Assembly: GCA_034231615.1 (NCBI GenBank)
Contig: CM067306.1
Coordinates: forward strand, 61,835,475-61,899,474
Reading direction: 5' to 3'
Length of the DNA: 64,000 bases
DNA from: Meghimatium bilineatum
Lineage: Eukaryota; Mollusca; Gastropoda; Stylommatophora; Philomycidae
Under the pieces are notes generated by a model. It had not been told where the DNA came from. It was given only the letters and a program-made list of their open reading frames with translations, and did not search any database. The position numbers and the translations under genes were made by a program. Below are positions 50,301-63,156 of this stretch, piece after piece. Positions within the stretch are counted from its first letter, which is position 1. Each line of letters starts with the position of its first letter.

Positions 50301-53300
50301 TACGGTTGTTAGCTCCATCTATCAGCACACAGTGGAATGACATGCTTGGACCATCTTGTCTCTCTCTCTTTCTTTCCCTCCCCCAAAAAGAGGGAGCATA
50401 GGAGTGTAATCAATCCTGACATTAATGTGTGCTGAGTAATAATTATCTGAATATGATAACCCGCCAAATTTTGACCACCCAGAAGCCATGCTGAAGTCAG
50501 AATTCTTCTTTCGTTCACTTGAAACATATCTATATGTCTGAAGTCAGATGTGTAAAGTTAAAAGACATTGCAGATATTGCAGTTAATCTGTAAACCATAA
50601 CAATTGATTCTGTTATCCGAACTACATCCTGCTACTCTTCAGGAATTTGAAAACAAATGCAGAAGGTAACATTTAGTTTGCTATATTTATTATATTTCAT
50701 TTTCCTAGAGAACAAACCCAAGAAAGACTTGATTCAGATGCTGGTCAGGCGAGGTTATGACTCTGACCCTGTCAAGGCATGGAAAGAAGTGCAAAACAAA
50801 GGAAAAGTAAGTGAGCTTGCTAGAAAGACCAGTGATGTAATTCCTGTAACAAACAATAATTGCAATCCAGCTGCTGAATAGCAGTGAATTTATAAAATCT
50901 TCAGTGTTCATTCTCAAACTCCTGCTGGATCTCTCTTGTAGCAGGACAATGATCCATTCTAGATTTTCAGCAGGATGTAGTACAGAGAATGGAAATGAGT
51001 TGTGTCGCTGTTTTATTTATGCCAATGGTCCGACACATGTGTCTTCGGCGGATAAAATAAGTTCAGAAATAAAGAACTTGCTTCTGAAGTATTTGGATAT
51101 CTGATCCATATTTTTAAAATTTCATATTATGAGTATAAAATCTGGGTTGTGATATCTTGTTTACCAACGGATGTCTGTACACTTCATGTGACAAATAGAA
51201 TAACTTATATTGATGTTTTTACACATCTTCTAAAATGAATATAATAACATAATGTTATGTTTGTACTCTTCTGAAGACGGATGTGTATGGCCATTATTGC
51301 AAATAGAACAGTGACACAGAGCATTTCCATTCTCTGGACTACATTGTGTTGGAAATCTAATAGGACCACGGTTCTGCTACAAGAGAGATCCAGTGGGAAT
51401 TTGAGAATGAAAGTCAAAGATGTTTGTTCATGTCTTGTGTGAATAGAATATAGACTGATGTCTGCACACAACTTGTGTGATAACTAGACCAGAACATACT
51501 AATGTATATGTGTATTTTGTCATAAGTATATCAGATTGTACAGAACTTGTGTGATAACTAGACCAGAACATACTGATATATATGTGTGTATTGTGTTATA
51601 AGTATATCAGATTTATCTCTTTACAGATCTTGTGTAATGAATAGAACATAAGTTGATGTTTGAGATGTGTGTACATCTCTTATTTTATGAATAGAACAAT
51701 ATAAATGTATGATGGTATAAATTAACAGAATTATTGAATGTGCTGCTATGATTACTTTTCATCTAAGTGTGTTCTTTCATGTTTTGAAATATTATTTTAG
51801 GATGATCTGATGGACACAGAGGAAGAAGCAGAGGAGGTCTCTGGTCCAGACTTTAATTACATCCTGGGCATGCCACTCTGGAATTTGAGCAAAGAAAAGA
51901 AGGATGAACTCTGTAAACAGAGGGATGCTAAGGTGAATACATGCCAGATCTTTTACCATTGATATTTCTCCATGAATGATGTGGCTGTACATTTATCATG
52001 CTGGTTGGTTGCTGATCCAGCGGTCCATGGGCTCATGCCCTTTTTACCTAATGCCATTAAATTGCATTATGTTGCTGGGAAGTCTGGATTTTCTGCCCAC
52101 CCCGGGATAGAGCCAGAGAATAACTATCACACCTCCAGGAAGGTAGGTTTCAACCTATGCACCGCTCCTAGCCACTGTAGCCAAGATAGGGTTCACTGCT
52201 CATTCCCTGCCACCAATTGACTACTGGTTATGCAGAACTTCTCTATTGTTCCAGGCAGGAAACGAAAAAGTCAAAGGGATTGTCATGCCCTGAGTCACTG
52301 CCTCTATGATGGGTTTCAGCCATTGGAAAAATAGTTTCCCCCTCCACAGTGCTGCACAGTACATCTCTGACTCCCTCCCAACCACAGAGGGTGCATACAT
52401 ATATATTTAGGTAAACATGAAACACATTTTAACAACAAAATAAAAGCATAATTGTATAGATGATGTGCCATGAAGCTTCTCTAAGAAGATAACCTCAATA
52501 TAACGGCATGTCATCCACTAAGGTTTTCTGTTGCATGGATGGTATGTCTAGTGGGCTATTGGTGAGACCCACAGACGGAACCACATGCGTGAAAGACAAT
52601 GTAAATGTGCAGAGAATGATAGAAACGATATATATAAGATAGATAGCAACCAGGGAAGTGGTGAGGAAGTGCTTCATCTATGGAGAGATTCGAACCCACA
52701 ACGTACTAGGACACTGAACTTGTATACTTTTAAATTCCGGACGGAATGGCAAGTAGAGCATGTAGGTAATGTCCCTTGTGTTGTGATGCTATCTCCCAAT
52801 CAAGAATCAACTACACATTCCAGACTACTACGTTAGCTGGTAGGATTTTAAGATCAATGCAGAAAAAGAATTGTATCCTTAACAGGGAAAGATGTACACA
52901 CATAGAAATGATCATTAACATTGTATCGCTTGATGTAGGTAGACAGCATTATGACCTTTTTTGTTGTATAACTCTTTTTCAGGCTGAAGAACTGAGATTA
53001 CTGAAGAAGAAAACTCCCAAAGATTTGTGGAGAGATGACCTGGATGCATTTGTGATCACATTAGAAGTATGTTTGAGAAACTTGTAGCAATGATTCAGTT
53101 ATTGTGGATTAGAGTTTATAATTTAGTGCCAGATGCACCTGTATATTGGAGGGCCAGAAAAAGAATAGTGACCGTTACCCACAATGCATGTCATAAGAGG
53201 TGTCTACAGTGGTTTTGGGATATGTTGGCAGTCCCATCCCACAGTGTCAAAAGTAATTAAATAGTTATGCTGAAGTTTTGTATGTCCCATGAAAAGGTGC

Positions 53301-53786
53301 AAATGTCATGAGCAAGCTTTAAACAAGGATACAGCACAATCTGTTCTCCTGACTACATCGTGCTAATCTGTATAAGTTTGAGAATGAAGACCAGAATATT
53401 AAAAAATTTTAATGAATAATTCAGAGAAAGTATTTTTACATTCTATGTCGTCTTATAGATTTCTGGGTAGAATTTTCCAGAATAAGCACACATTTAATCT
53501 ACTTTGAAGATTAATCTGACAAGAGTAGCATATTGATGACTGGCTGTATTGAAATGTATTCATATAGACTGGTCAAATGTTTTCATTACCATCACCAAAT
53601 GCTGTTGTGTGATTGGATGTCTGCATCCGATTGTGATTGGATGTCTGCATACTTTTGTGCTATTGGATGTCTGCATACTTTTGTGCTAATGTATATCTGC
53701 TGACTAATGTGCGATAGAATGTCTGCATACTTTTGTGCTATTGGATATCTCTCTCTCTCTGTGTGGTGTGTGTGCGCACACGCATA

Positions 53787-53817
<31 letters not shown>

Positions 53818-56800
53818 TTGGATGTTTGCATACTTTTGTGCGATTGAGTGTATGCAGACTTTTGGGTGCTGCGTTGTATATGCCTTTAGCAAAAGTTTGT
53901 TTCACTATATAATGTATAGTGTGTTTCATTAAAAGCGTGAACATATTATCCCGTGAACTACCCAATTTTCATTATTGCAAGTAGTGGAGAAATAATTATT
54001 TTAAAACGTACTTCACTATATTAACTGAGATATTTGACACTAGAATTGAAAGTAATGCAGCTACAAAATTTATCAGTAGCACAACAAAAATAACCTGGTA
54101 AAATAATATACTGTTTACAGTAATCCACAGTTAAATTGAAATTTGCAGAGTTTTGATTCAAATAATGACTTAAGGAGTCAGGGAGAAATGATTACCTTAA
54201 CCAAAATCTCCATTATTTTTGATGGTAAAAGAGCTCTGATAAAACAAATTGGACTCGTGTCTGTGGCTGAAAGTAGAATACTTCACTACAAGGGGTACAA
54301 AGTAAATGATAAACGACTTATTTCAAATATGACCAATTCAGGTAAAAAGTTTATGAAATTGTTAGTTATTGTAAGGCTTTTTGAGAATACTTTCTCATGA
54401 AAAATTCCAGTTATTTCTGCTTTTGGGATTGCCACCAGGTAGGAAAAGTAATAAAGCAGTTTCAGTCATGCACACAAGGCGATTTAGGATGCAATTTTTA
54501 TGCTAGAAGTTGCAGTCACACATTTATTTATTCTGTCTATAGGAAATGAGCAAATAAGAGAAGATGCCAAATTACAAAACATATTGCAGACACTATGTAC
54601 ACATAACATTATTTCATTAATTCTAAGTACATGCTCGATATCAGTCCTAAACAAATTTACAAAAAAGAGAAGAAAATGATGGACTTATATTGAACATGTA
54701 CGTGATCAAATGAAATAGTAATGCTATGAAGTCGGATGTGTCGGCCGAAAGGCACAGATATCGCAACAATGCTGTAAACCATGACACAACACATTCCGTT
54801 CTCCGGACTACATCCTGCTAATCTGCAGGAGTTTCATAACGTACGCAGAAGAAGAAGAAGTAATGTTATGTGTGCTTAGTGTCTCTGCTGGCATACTTTC
54901 TGGTAACTAGCGTAATTTGAGAATGAACGCAAATGCTGTCATTTCCTTGTTGAGACATTACAGAATATTGAAATTAATTTGTATATGGTTCTTCTAGGAA
55001 GTGGAGAGGGCAGAGAGAGAGAGTCAAACTTCAGAGAAACCGGTCAAGTTAAACAAAATGGGCAAACAGCAGAAAGTCAAGAAACCTATGATTGATACTC
55101 TCCCTTCACCTATGGGAAGAAGAATTGTGCCAAAGATCAGCTCAGCTGTCAAAGCTAAGGTGGAGAAAGATGCAGCTAAAAAGTCATATAAAGACAAGGT
55201 AGAAATTATTTAATGCTTTGCAGTGTAGTTGTTGTATGTTTTGTGTGTTTGTCATGTGTGCATGTCATGCGTGTACTTGTGTGTATGTCATGCGTGTATG
55301 TAATACATGTACTTGTTGGTATATCATGTGTGTACTTGTGTGTGTCATGTGTGTACTTGAGTGTATGGCATGCATGTACTTGTTTGTATGTTATACCATG
55401 TATTTGTATGTCGCATGTACTTGTCATGTTTGTACATAGCTACACTGCTCTCAAGAGCTACCTGCTCACAGCCAAAAAAACTCTTTCATCATCATAATAT
55501 CATTTACACCTATAAATCACTACAATAAATTTTATAACTGGGCCCGGACTGACATTATATAGACGCCCCATGTAATAGCAGAAATTTGCTATATACATTA
55601 TCAACAACAAAGTTTCAATATAATGGGATTATTAATAGTGTTTTTAAATATGGAAATTTGTGATAAAATGATAGCATTAACGATGGATTTCACTGTATTA
55701 AATTAAGGAATGCTGATGTGTTTCATGATCATAATTGTCCTTTTTTACAGATAAAGACAGAGGAGGTAGGAGAAGATGACCTACAAGACAATGGTTTGGA
55801 TATTGTTAAGAAGGAGGAAGATGGAACTCCGCCTACATCCAAAGGGGGCAGAGGTGGAGGAGGAGGAGGAAGAGGTGGTCGAGGTAAAGGAAGAGGTGGG
55901 GCCTCAAGTAAGTAGATATGGTGATTACAGAACTTGTCCTAAGATAAAACAAACATGCGTTCTGAATTGAACATTTTAACTTACCACGCTACAATTCCAC
56001 CAAAGTCAAGATATATTGAGCAACTGTAGCCTGAAAATTTCACCCGGTTGCTGTGCACTCTTTCAACACCGATTAACATGTGTAAACTGACTCCGTACAT
56101 CCAGACAACACTGGAATTGGAAGTAGACATAATGTACTTTCTCGTTTCTGCTTGAAAACTAGGTATAGTGATATGCGATTGAATTATTGGAAATTATTTT
56201 CTCAGTCCGGTGAATCTTTCAGAATGATGACCGTTTTTGAATATATTTATTTCAATGCCAAATTTCTTGGTTTCACGGATGCAGACATTCGTTGTAGCAA
56301 AGAAAATTAAATACTGGGTCAATTATCCCCTTTCTTGCAACACAAAATGCTACCAATGTCAACAAAAAAACATCTTATCCAAAGTATCTTCATTCCAACC
56401 CTGTGCTACCAATGTCAAACATGGTCCTTAACAACAAAACATAAGAGGCAACTGGTTACAATAGAGATGAGATGTCTGAGAAAAGCCACACGAGTGACCA
56501 GAAGACACAGAATTAGAAACGATGTCATAAGAGAAAGAGTGGGTGTCATATCAATTCTACAATACATACAAAACCAACAGATACAATGGTTTGGTCATCT
56601 GGAAAGAATGCAGTGTGATTCATGAGTTCATAAAGCATATACGAAGAGAGAAGAAGCAGAAAGAAGCCACGGGTAGACCTAGAGTACGCTGGATCAACAT
56701 CAGAGAGACATTGCACAAACACGAAATATTATCTGAAGCTGCCAGAAAAGCGAGAACAAGAACATTGTATATCCCTCGATACCCGTAATGGGTAAAAGAG

Positions 56801-59800
56801 GAAAGAAGAAGAAGAAGACATTGTTTTCCAGCCCCAGCTAACTGATGATGTGGTGCAGTAGTGGTTTGTTGAGTGTATGCGTAAATTACTATGAATATAG
56901 TTGAATAATGCAGTCAGGTTACAGTCATTTCTGATGTTGTAACTTTTTGAAAGTTGTAAGAACATTAGGCATAGCATAGCATAGCATATAGTACATGAGA
57001 TTGGCACTTTTTTTTCTGTTACAAAAGATATTTATGAACATGTTAGATTGCTAATGAAATGACATCAGAAATAGGCATCTTCGTTTTGCGGCATTTTCTC
57101 AAATAATTCGAAGTTTACAGAAACATTAGGCCTAGGCTGTAGACCTAATGTAGAATGACCAACATTGTAATACAATAGACTAGGTATGTTAGGACTGTAT
57201 CAGGATTGTCACACAAAGGAAAAAGTATAAATGAGTCAAGAAATATTTATATTCAATTTATGCCTTTACAATTTTCACACACCTATTATATCAGACAAAA
57301 CTAAGACAATATACTCAGTATTCAATTCTTTACTTAAATGTACAAAAATTATTGAAAAATCTATAAAAACCAAAATCGTATTACGTTTTCCAAACAACTT
57401 TCCAAAAATAAAGTTACACAAAAAAATAACAGTGGCAGGGGGGAAGTGCGTAATTTTAATGCATAATGCTAAAAAATAAAAGATCACATGTTTTGATTTT
57501 GGAATGAATTTTTTCCAGACAGCACTCAATTTGTCTTCTTCAGTATTCATTGTCAACTTCCGCGGGATCTTTCTTGTAGCAGGATAATGATCCTATTAGA
57601 TTTCGAGCACGATGTAGTCCAGATAATGGAAATGCGATGTGTTGTTGTTTCATTTGTGCCAATGGCCAGAAATATCTGCCTTTTGCAAAGTTTTATCTAA
57701 AATGCTCAAATTAAACTGCAGTAAAACTCGCCATATGGTAATAAAAAGTAGGCTTATGGCTCTGGCTATGTCGATAGCACAAAGACGGCAGCAGAGTTCG
57801 AGCAAGTTTGATGGCGGCTAGCTTTGAGATTGGAGACCAGTGTATGAGAACCAATTATCTCAGGCTTTTATCACCTAATATCGATATTGTTACAGACATC
57901 CACCATTCAGTTATCACCACAGAAGTTGGATGTCTCGAGCTATTGAACTAAATAAAATGACGGCAAAGCATAAGAATTAATTCAAGGTTTTTAGCACTTT
58001 ACTCCAATGAAGAGTGAACATCTGTAACCATATGCCAATTAGGCCAACCGTACAAGAAAACTAGTTTCCGTATCACACAATGGTCACCATCCTCAATAAC
58101 CTCCACTATCGATATATCCAGAGATGCTAGTGAATACATTGTATTCAAGTTCTTTGGCCAAATTCTTTAAGGAAATAGATACATTTTTGTGTACACTAAC
58201 TGGATGATGACTTTGTGATGAAGTCACGTCCAGAATCGCCACTGATGGAATGTTTAGTAAATTGCAGCTACATTTGTTGATAGCTTGGGAATATACACGT
58301 TGAATGTCTGAACTAAAATTGATCTTTTTTTTGGGGATGCTGTGTGGTTTAAGGCAGAAAATGTGTTGACTCAAGTTGCGAGGCGAGTGAGTGCCATTCA
58401 AGTGGCCTAATTCAAATCCCGTTTGCTGCATTATGATTTCTCTTTGATAGGTTGATGAAATGTCTAGCAAGTTCTTATTGACTTTGATTGTTAGATCAGC
58501 TGATAGACTGATGGAATATCTTTTTCTGCATTTGTTCTCTGGTAACCAACACGAAAGTTCGTGGAACTTCAAGCTTTTATTGGCTGATGGAATGTCTAGC
58601 ATAGATTGTTGATGTCTAAACAGCTCTTGCTGACTGCCATTACTGTTCAATTTGTTGATAGACTGATTGAATGTCTAGCATGCTCATATTGACTTTGATT
58701 AGTATTAGATTGACAGACTGGAATTTCTAGGAAGCTATTATTGAATTACTATTAGGTTTGTTGACAGATTTTTATTCTTCTTCTTCTTCAGCGTTCATTC
58801 TCAATCTACCGCTGGATCTCCCTTGTAGCAGGACAATGGTCCTACTAGAAATCCAGAGAATGGAAATGCGTTGTGTCGCCGTTTTATTTGCGCCAATGAC
58901 CCGACATTTCCGTCTTCGGCGGGAGATTTTTATTCAATCAACATTTTGATTGACTTTGATTACTATTAGGTTTGTTGATGGAATATTTAGCAAGTTGTTA
59001 TCGATTTTGATTACCATAAGATTTGTTAATAAACTGATGGAATGTTTGGTACGGTTATATCGATTTACAGGTAAACAAAACTATTTTTTTCTAGATCGTG
59101 AAAAGAGAGTGAGTGGATCTCCAGCTAAAGGAAAAAAACAGAAGAAGAGAAACCCGTGGTCTGACAGTGAAGGATCTGATGTATCCGATCAGAGTGACTT
59201 GGATGGAGATGTAGGGTTTGGTGCAGATGTGGTCATACCAAGAGAGACGGCCCGCAGAGCAGCTGGTGTGTGCAAAATTGTGTACTTTATTCAGAGATTA
59301 ACTATGTATACTTTATTCAGAAACTAGTTATGTAGACTTTATTCAGAAACTAGTTTTGCAGACTATATTCTGAGATTAGTTTTGCAGACTATATTCTGAG
59401 ATTAGTTTTGCAGACTATATTCTGAGATTATTTTTGCAGACTGTATTCTGAGATTAGTTTTGTAGACTGTATTCTGAGATTAGTTATGTAGACTATATTC
59501 TGAGATTAGTTTTGTAGACTTTATTCTGAGATTAGTTTTGTAGACTTTATTCTGAGATTAGTTTTGTAGACTTTATTCTGAGATTAGTTATGTAGACTAT
59601 ATTCTGAGATTAGTTTTGTAGACTATATTCTGAGATTAGTTTTGTAGACTTTATTCTGAGATTAGTTTTGTAGACTTTATTCTGAGATTAGTTTTGTAGA
59701 CTTTTGAATGCTGAGATTATTGTTTCCTCAGCCGCTAAGGTGAAGTACAACTTTGATAACGAGGAAGAGATTGAAAGTGATGATGATGAAGACAATCGAG

Positions 59801-62800
59801 GATTTGTAGCCTATGATGCTGAAACAGGTATCATGGAGAATGGAGCAACGGAGCATGTCAGTGGCAGCCAAAACGAAGATGAGCCAACAGTGTTGAGTAG
59901 TGATGAAGAAGTAAAGCCCAAAGAGCCGCCAAAACCGGTGAAAGAAGTAGCTGTCAAGAAAACATCTGCAAAGTAGGAATATATTTTTGGTGTTGGATGT
60001 GTCGTTATATGAGTTCATTGTTTGTCTATGACTCGTTTATTTACCACTCATGTTTGTCTCTCTGTTATGTTCCTGTCTCACTTGTTTGTCCCTCTTATTT
60101 ATGTTACTCTATTGATTCTTGATTAGGAGTCAGCATCACTGCACAAGGAGAGTTTCCCATAAATGCCCCGCTTGCCATTCCATCAGCCATTAAAAAATAT
60201 ATAAGCTCAGTTTTCCAGTAGGTTGTAGGTTCTTCTGGCCTTTCCAGTGAGGATGTGCTTTCTCCTAGTCACTTCCATTTCTATCATTCTCTGAACATGT
60301 ACACTGTCTTTTTTTCAGCATCTTCATCGTTTTGTAGTGTATCCATGATTGCTCGAATTAATTCAGCTGGTCTTCTCATCACTTTGCATCAACTACAGCT
60401 TTATCCGCCAATGTATCAGCTCTTTTGTTGCCCCAGACTCAAGCATGACCAGGACAGTAGATTCATGTGATGCTCTGGGCATTGTTGAGAAGAGTGTCCC
60501 ACTCCTTTTTTCTTATGCATTTTCCTATCTTGTGCAGCATACTTTGATAGTCACTGTAGATGTTAGTGGTTGTGGTTGCATTGTCAGCCAAGTGAGAGCC
60601 GCTGCTACTGCATTACTGCCTCTATCTCCATTCCCATACTTGTTATTGTGATGTGATTAGCAATATATTTTCCCATCACTTTCTTCCCATTTTGGTCGGC
60701 AATGCAGCCCCCATCTGCATATTTTACTACGGCACAATCTGTGTGAAAGTTGTTCTCTGATGTGCCTCTCTTAATTATACAGTGAAATCCTCTTATAACA
60801 ACTTTGCCCGGGTATATGCAAAATATATATGCAATAACAGAAATTCGCTATATACAGTATAGAACAATATAAAAGAAATGTAATTGAGGATTGTGGAAAG
60901 TGTTTTTATAATAGGGAAATTTATTATAAAAGAACAGAGGGATTCCCGTTAGAGAGATTCCGCTGTATTACTTTGCCTATCAAGGCCAGCTCTTGCCTGT
61001 GTGTTGCCGGGGCCCGAAAGGGGAGCAAAGAATAGCAACACTGTTTACCTTCCACGCATGCCGTAAAAGGCGACTAAGGAGGTTATGGGATGGGGTTGGC
61101 TGCCCCATCCCATATAGGGTCAGTGACCCGAAGTCGGATGTGTCAGGCCGAAAGGAGCAGATATCGCAGCAATGCTGTAAACCATGATACAACGCATTCC
61201 GTTCTCCGGACTACATCCTGTTAATCTGCAGGAGTTTAAGAATGAACGCAGAAGAAGAAGGCCTGCTCCTGAAATGGAGATGGAGCATATTCCTACCAAC
61301 TGATGCTGTTAACTGAGACTAGTTGGACCATCCCTTACATCGGGCAGAATCACAGCCTTGCCCAAGCAAGCACATATGCTGAAGTTGGATATACCAGGCC
61401 AAAAAGTGCACCAGCATCCCCCTGTCTTATACAACCGGCTTAATTAACTTGTCTGCACAATACAATTTTTAAAAGCTGTATGGGAGCCGTGAGATTTCAA
61501 ATACCAGCTTCTGCTTCTTCTTCTTTCGTTCACTTGAAACGTCTATATCTGTAATTCTGTCTCCTGAATAAAACTCATTGTCTTAAATACACCAGCAAAT
61601 ATCTAGAAAAGTGGACATACCGTGTAGACATGTTAAACTTTGAACAAGAAGATGATATTACTTTCTCATGTTCCCCTCACTTGTTTGTGTGTAAGAAGAA
61701 AGAAGTAAATAAGATACAAAAAAAAAGTCTTGAGTGAGACATGGAAAGAAAGGGAAACAATAGGTATAATTGAATGAAAAGGGAAGTTGTTTATGAATGA
61801 TTTGAGTATGGCTTTATTGTTATTGCAGCACATTGTCTCTATATTCATGCCTGGGCATTGTGCCAAGGAGAGGTATACTCTGTCCCTGGCCTTAATGGGT
61901 TTCAGAACCAACTCTGGAGATGGGTTATAAATCCTTGTCAAGTGGCACAGATAATATCAATGACTGGATTTGACATCTACTTCAATGGCATATGTATATG
62001 GTACAATGGCATATGGTACAATGACATATGGTACAATGACATATGCAAACATGATATGCATGATACATGCATTAATATGAAATTATTGAAACAGGTTGCC
62101 ATGGATGGGAAAAGATTAGAAATAGTATAAAGACAAAGAAGAAAGTGATAGCAGTTAGTTCAAGGGCTGGCATCTAAGAAGACACAGAAGAGCACATGAT
62201 GGTACAAGTGGGCCTGTGATTCCTTGTACATGCTGTTGAAAACTCTTTTTGGCGGCTCAGATTGGTCTTGTCACATTTGTCGCCACCATGGATCATAGAT
62301 TATATCTCATAGCGCCACACATGTGGTTGCGTCTGTGGGTATCACCAATGGACCACCCATGCAACAGAAAATATTTTGGATGACATGCCGTTATATTGAG
62401 ATTATCTTCTTAGAGAAGCTTCATGACACGTCATCTATACAATTATACTTTTATTTTGTTGTTGAAACGTGTTTCATGTTTACCTGAATACATATGTACT
62501 CCCAGGGTACTATGTGGTTGGGAGGGAGCCAGAGATGTACTGTGCATCACTGGGGAGGAGGAAACTGACAGCACTGTTTATTCCTATGGCTGAAACCCAT
62601 CACAGGCACAGTGACTCAGGACGTGACAATCCTTTTGACTTGAACATTTGGTTGCATGCCTGGAGCAATAGAAAAGTTCGGCATAACCAGTAGTCAATTG
62701 GTGGCGGGTATTGCAATAACCAGTAGCAATATAATGCCATTTAATGGCATTAGGTCAAAGGGCATGAGCCCATGGACTGCTGGATCAGCAACCAACCAAC

Positions 62801-63120
62801 CTACGATCTCTTATAGCGCAACATTACCATCTGGAAAGACTGAAAGCTGCCTACTACTACTACATTGCTGATGCTGCCATGATTTGTATTATGGACAACT
62901 TTTTGATCCTGATTTCTAACATTTCTCCATAGGCCGCCAGTCAAGAAGCCGAAGAAAGTTGCTGAAGTTCCTAAACCAGTACCTGTGGTGGCTGTAGAGG
63001 AAAAAGCCAAGCAACCTAAAGCAGGTATGCCATCCAGGTTGTTCTATGAATATTGGGAGTTTATTTCGATGCAATACAAGATAATACAAGTCTGAAACTT
63101 ATCATTATTGCATATGATGG

Positions 63121-63156
<36 letters not shown>

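Noticed and set aside
53592-53965. Frames with SLSLTHTHT motifs
   Set aside because: Translation of CT/GT microsatellite and a 25-bp tandem repeat.
55213-55497. Cys-rich frames (CVYVMRVC...)
   Set aside because: Produced by the GT-rich tandem repeat after exon 25, in two frames at once.
58093-58650. 185-codon open frame on the reverse strand
   Set aside because: It lies in the degenerate tandem repeat of intron 26; residues echo the repeat (LLDIPS, NKSLKF) and no homology or splice context supports a gene.
59285-59705. CRISPR-like array
   Set aside because: Units are contiguous 26-mers without unique spacers, inside a eukaryotic intron.
59828-59833. Alternative donor GTATCA inside exon 28
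   Set aside because: It would leave exon 29 out of frame; the 59973 donor keeps phase.
59974-59976. TAG after KKTSAK as the real end of TOP2
   Set aside because: It overlaps a usable donor, and exons 29-30 continue with matching phase, composition and splice sites. Early termination in an alternative transcript cannot be excluded.
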